From Fratercula arctica (taxonomy: Eukaryota > Chordata > Aves > Charadriiformes > Alcidae): 64,000 nucleotides of DNA. The notes below the pieces were generated by a model. That model had not been told where the DNA came from and made no database searches. It saw only the letters and a program-made list of their open reading frames with translations. A program made the position numbers and the translations under genes. The DNA lies in assembly GCA_947846985.1 (NCBI GenBank), contig CANTUZ010000001.1:8108004-8172003 (forward strand), written 5' to 3'. Below are positions 61,861 to 64,000 of the stretch, in pieces (position 1 is the first letter of the stretch; every line of letters starts with the position of its first letter).

Positions 61861-63671
61861 TTTTTAGTTCTTTTGTTCCTGAATCCGGGAGGCTCACATA
61901 GTGCGTTGTAACAAACTCAACTTTCATAACCAGCATCAGCTTTTATGAAAGCATACTCCTCGTCTTACACATTCATCTGACCTACTGATGCCAAAGATCC
62001 GCCTTTTTTGAAAAATCAGAGTGAAAATCCAGATATCACTTTTACAGGTCTCTCCCTGAACAGTCATGGATACTTTTTGGCTCTTTCCCCAATTTCATTC
62101 CTTGTTCTTGCCTCAAAATGCAAACAATTTTCTCCTGTTTAGGTACAACAGTCACATATATTTCGGATTCAGCTGTTTAACCTTTCCAGATGCTGCAGGA
62201 ATGAGATAGATACAAAATAGAGGGAAAGAATAATTAATTGTATTTATTCATCTTTGTCTAGGTCACTTCTATACTTTGAAATGTGAATACTCATGTTAAA
62301 GGCCCCTTTTCCCAGCTGTTGAAAATCAATGTAGCTTAATTACTTGGATAAAGTTACATTACAGCAGTTGGCTTTCATCTGGAAGCCACCGTATCCAATT
62401 GCCAAAGAATGCAAGATATTAAGGTTATATTTCACGCATGTGTATTAAAGACTGTAACCTCATCTTGGAATGGCCAAGCCGGATCTGACCAAAGGCCCAT
62501 TTGATGAGGATCCTATTTCCAAAAGTGGCCAACAGCTTCGGGAAAGACAAAAGAAGGGGGCAAGCACAAAGCGATCCTTGCACTGAATGCTGTCCTGCTG
62601 AGCAGAGCAGGGTGGAAAATCCTCTCGTTGTCCTTGGCTGGAAAATATCAGCAGATTAATTAAAGCAAAAAACAGTTTAAAGGTGTTTCATAGATTGTCC
62701 TGCTGAAGTTCATTGGGAAATTCGGTGCATTTTTTTAAATTGGGACAATGTACAAAGAAGAAAAAATACAAATGAGAAAGCTGGATATTATGGTAGTACA
62801 CACATTTTTTTTTCTTGTCCTAGAGCCTATTTTTTTTTGCCTAACATCTCAGAGAATATGCTAATGGTGCTACAGAGTTTTTATTTCGGATCCTAATTTA
62901 TTGATAGTAGTTGATAAGTTCTCCTATGTAGGAGACAAGGACTGCAGTCTCATTCAGGTAGCAATATCAAAGGCTGGTTGGGGTTTTTTTCTCTTTTTTT
63001 ACCCCTTTTTTTTACAGTGGCATCTCCAACTCTACCGTTTCCTCATTTACGGATACATTTTTTTTTTTTTACCGAGTTGCAGAAGAGCAGTCTGTTTTCT
63101 CAAGCTGATTAAATGTCAGGCCTGTGTCTCCCTTGCTTGTCCATGAAGTGCCCACTGAAGAGAGGTTAGCGAGATCGCAGATGATGCTGTCAAAACTAGT
63201 TCTCCTTCTTCTAATAATTTCAACACGCTTTGCTTCAACAGAAGTGCAGAAGTTCGCTAAGCAGCAAATTGCTTCTTTGTTGCAGAGATTTCTGTAAAAA
63301 TTAAGATATTTACCAGTATTATGTGGCTGCAATACGCAGCTTCGTGAAATGTACCAAATCATACCAAAGGACACTTGTGCGCTCAAAACTAAAACTCTGG
63401 CACTTAAAGTCATCCTTGGGTGCTGCAGGTTACGTCAGCAGTTAATGTACGTGGTGAGATGTTGAGATTGGTATTTGGTGCGCTTCTTTCTTTTGATCTA
63501 GTAAACATGACTCTGGTACCCTTAGGACAAATGCAGCAGTTGCCAAGATGATACCCCTTTTGTCTGGCCATGTAAGATCCTTATCTTAGGTATAGCTTTT
63601 GTGCCTCCAGTTGATGCACACTATTTAGAATATACTGCATTTATTTTAGCACTGTTGGAGCAAAGTCTTCA

Positions 63672-64000
63672 ACTCAGCCCTCAGCACAAGAGGGACATGG
63701 ACCTGTTGGAGCGGGGCCAGAGGAGGCCACGAAGATGATCCGAGGGCTGGAGCCCCTCTGCTGTGGGGTCAGGCTGAGAGAGCTGGGGTTGTTCAGCCTG
63801 GAGAAGAGAAGGCTCCGGGGAGACCTTAGAGCCCCTTCCAGTCCCTGAAGGGGGCCTACAGGAAAGTCGGGGAGGGGCTGTTTGCAAGGGCATGTAGCGA
63901 TAGGACAAGGGGCAATGGTTTAATCTAGAGCAGGGCAGGTTTAGATCAGACATGAGGAAGAAGTTCTTTACACTGAGGGTGGTGAGACACTGGCCCAGGT
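63672..64000 (+). mobile_element. CR1 LINE fragment cut by the window edge
   Basis: A sense-orientation CR1 piece, from about CAGCCCTCAGCACAAGAGGG through GGAGAAGAGAAGGCTCCGGG and GTAGCGATAGGACAAGGGGC to the end of the window. The sequence differs from the 41487 and 43956 copies (for example, CAAGGGCATGTAGCGATAGG), so it probably belongs to another CR1 subfamily. The reading frame is broken several times. Its 3' tail lies beyond 64000. Confidence 0.93.

Larger units (their letters stand above)
56991..64000 (+). other. DLG2: DLG2 intron after PDZ3, running off the window
   Basis: Begins with the donor GTAAGC after the last PDZ3 exon. No further DLG2 exon (the EDYARFEAKIHDLREQ-type segment or SH3) was recognised before the window ends. 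It holds an AAAT repeat-free AT-rich stretch, a TA dinucleotide run at 59706, a CpG-dense patch at about 61360-61860 and a CR1 fragment from about 63672 to the edge. Confidence 0.75.

Noticed and set aside
63681..63953. 90-residue minus-strand frame
   Set aside because: Antisense shadow of the CR1 fragment at the window end.

Overview
This is a 64 kb stretch of vertebrate nuclear DNA, almost certainly from a bird. The avian signs are several CR1 retrotransposon fragments ending in the ATTCTATG-type octamer tail, a solo LTR of a family I recognise from bird genomes, and sparse, badly decayed MIR-like SINE relics in an AT-rich intronic background. I cannot place the species or order.

The only host gene I can support is DLG2 (PSD-93 / chapsyn-110), on the plus strand and seen only in part. 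Three short exons join in one frame: 26614-26682 (linker before PDZ3), 36912-37068 (first two thirds of PDZ3) and 56888-56990 (end of PDZ3). All have consensus AG/GT boundaries and compatible phases. The product is a synaptic MAGUK scaffold; its upstream PDZ domains and its SH3 and guanylate-kinase domains must lie outside the window. The [11 protein letters not shown] and VNGIDLRG stretches point to DLG2 rather than DLG1, DLG3 or DLG4.

Layout: 1-26613 is upstream intron. It holds three MIR-like relics, a solo LTR on the minus strand (about 16624-17747) with an internal ~48 bp tandem repeat, an AAT microsatellite (18662) and a ~590 bp near-pure GGAA/GGGA purine tract (19611-20202). The next intron, 26683-36911, is 10.2 kb and holds three MIR-like relics and a CpG-richer patch near 33.3-33.7 kb. 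The third intron, 37069-56887, is 19.8 kb and carries most of the CR1 copies, two MIR-like relics and a 52 bp tandem duplication at 39706. The last part, 56991-64000, is intron with a CpG-dense patch at about 61.36-61.86 kb and a CR1 copy cut by the window edge.

I see no bacterial-type operon, CRISPR array, tRNA or rRNA gene, or intact mobile element. Most long open frames here are repeat-derived or chance. The points most worth checking are the symmetric 69-nt DLG2 exon carrying an RxxS site, the CpG-dense patch after PDZ3 as a possible internal promoter for a PDZ-less transcript, the LTR's 16-codon tandem repeat, and the GGAA tract. None of these is established by sequence reading alone.
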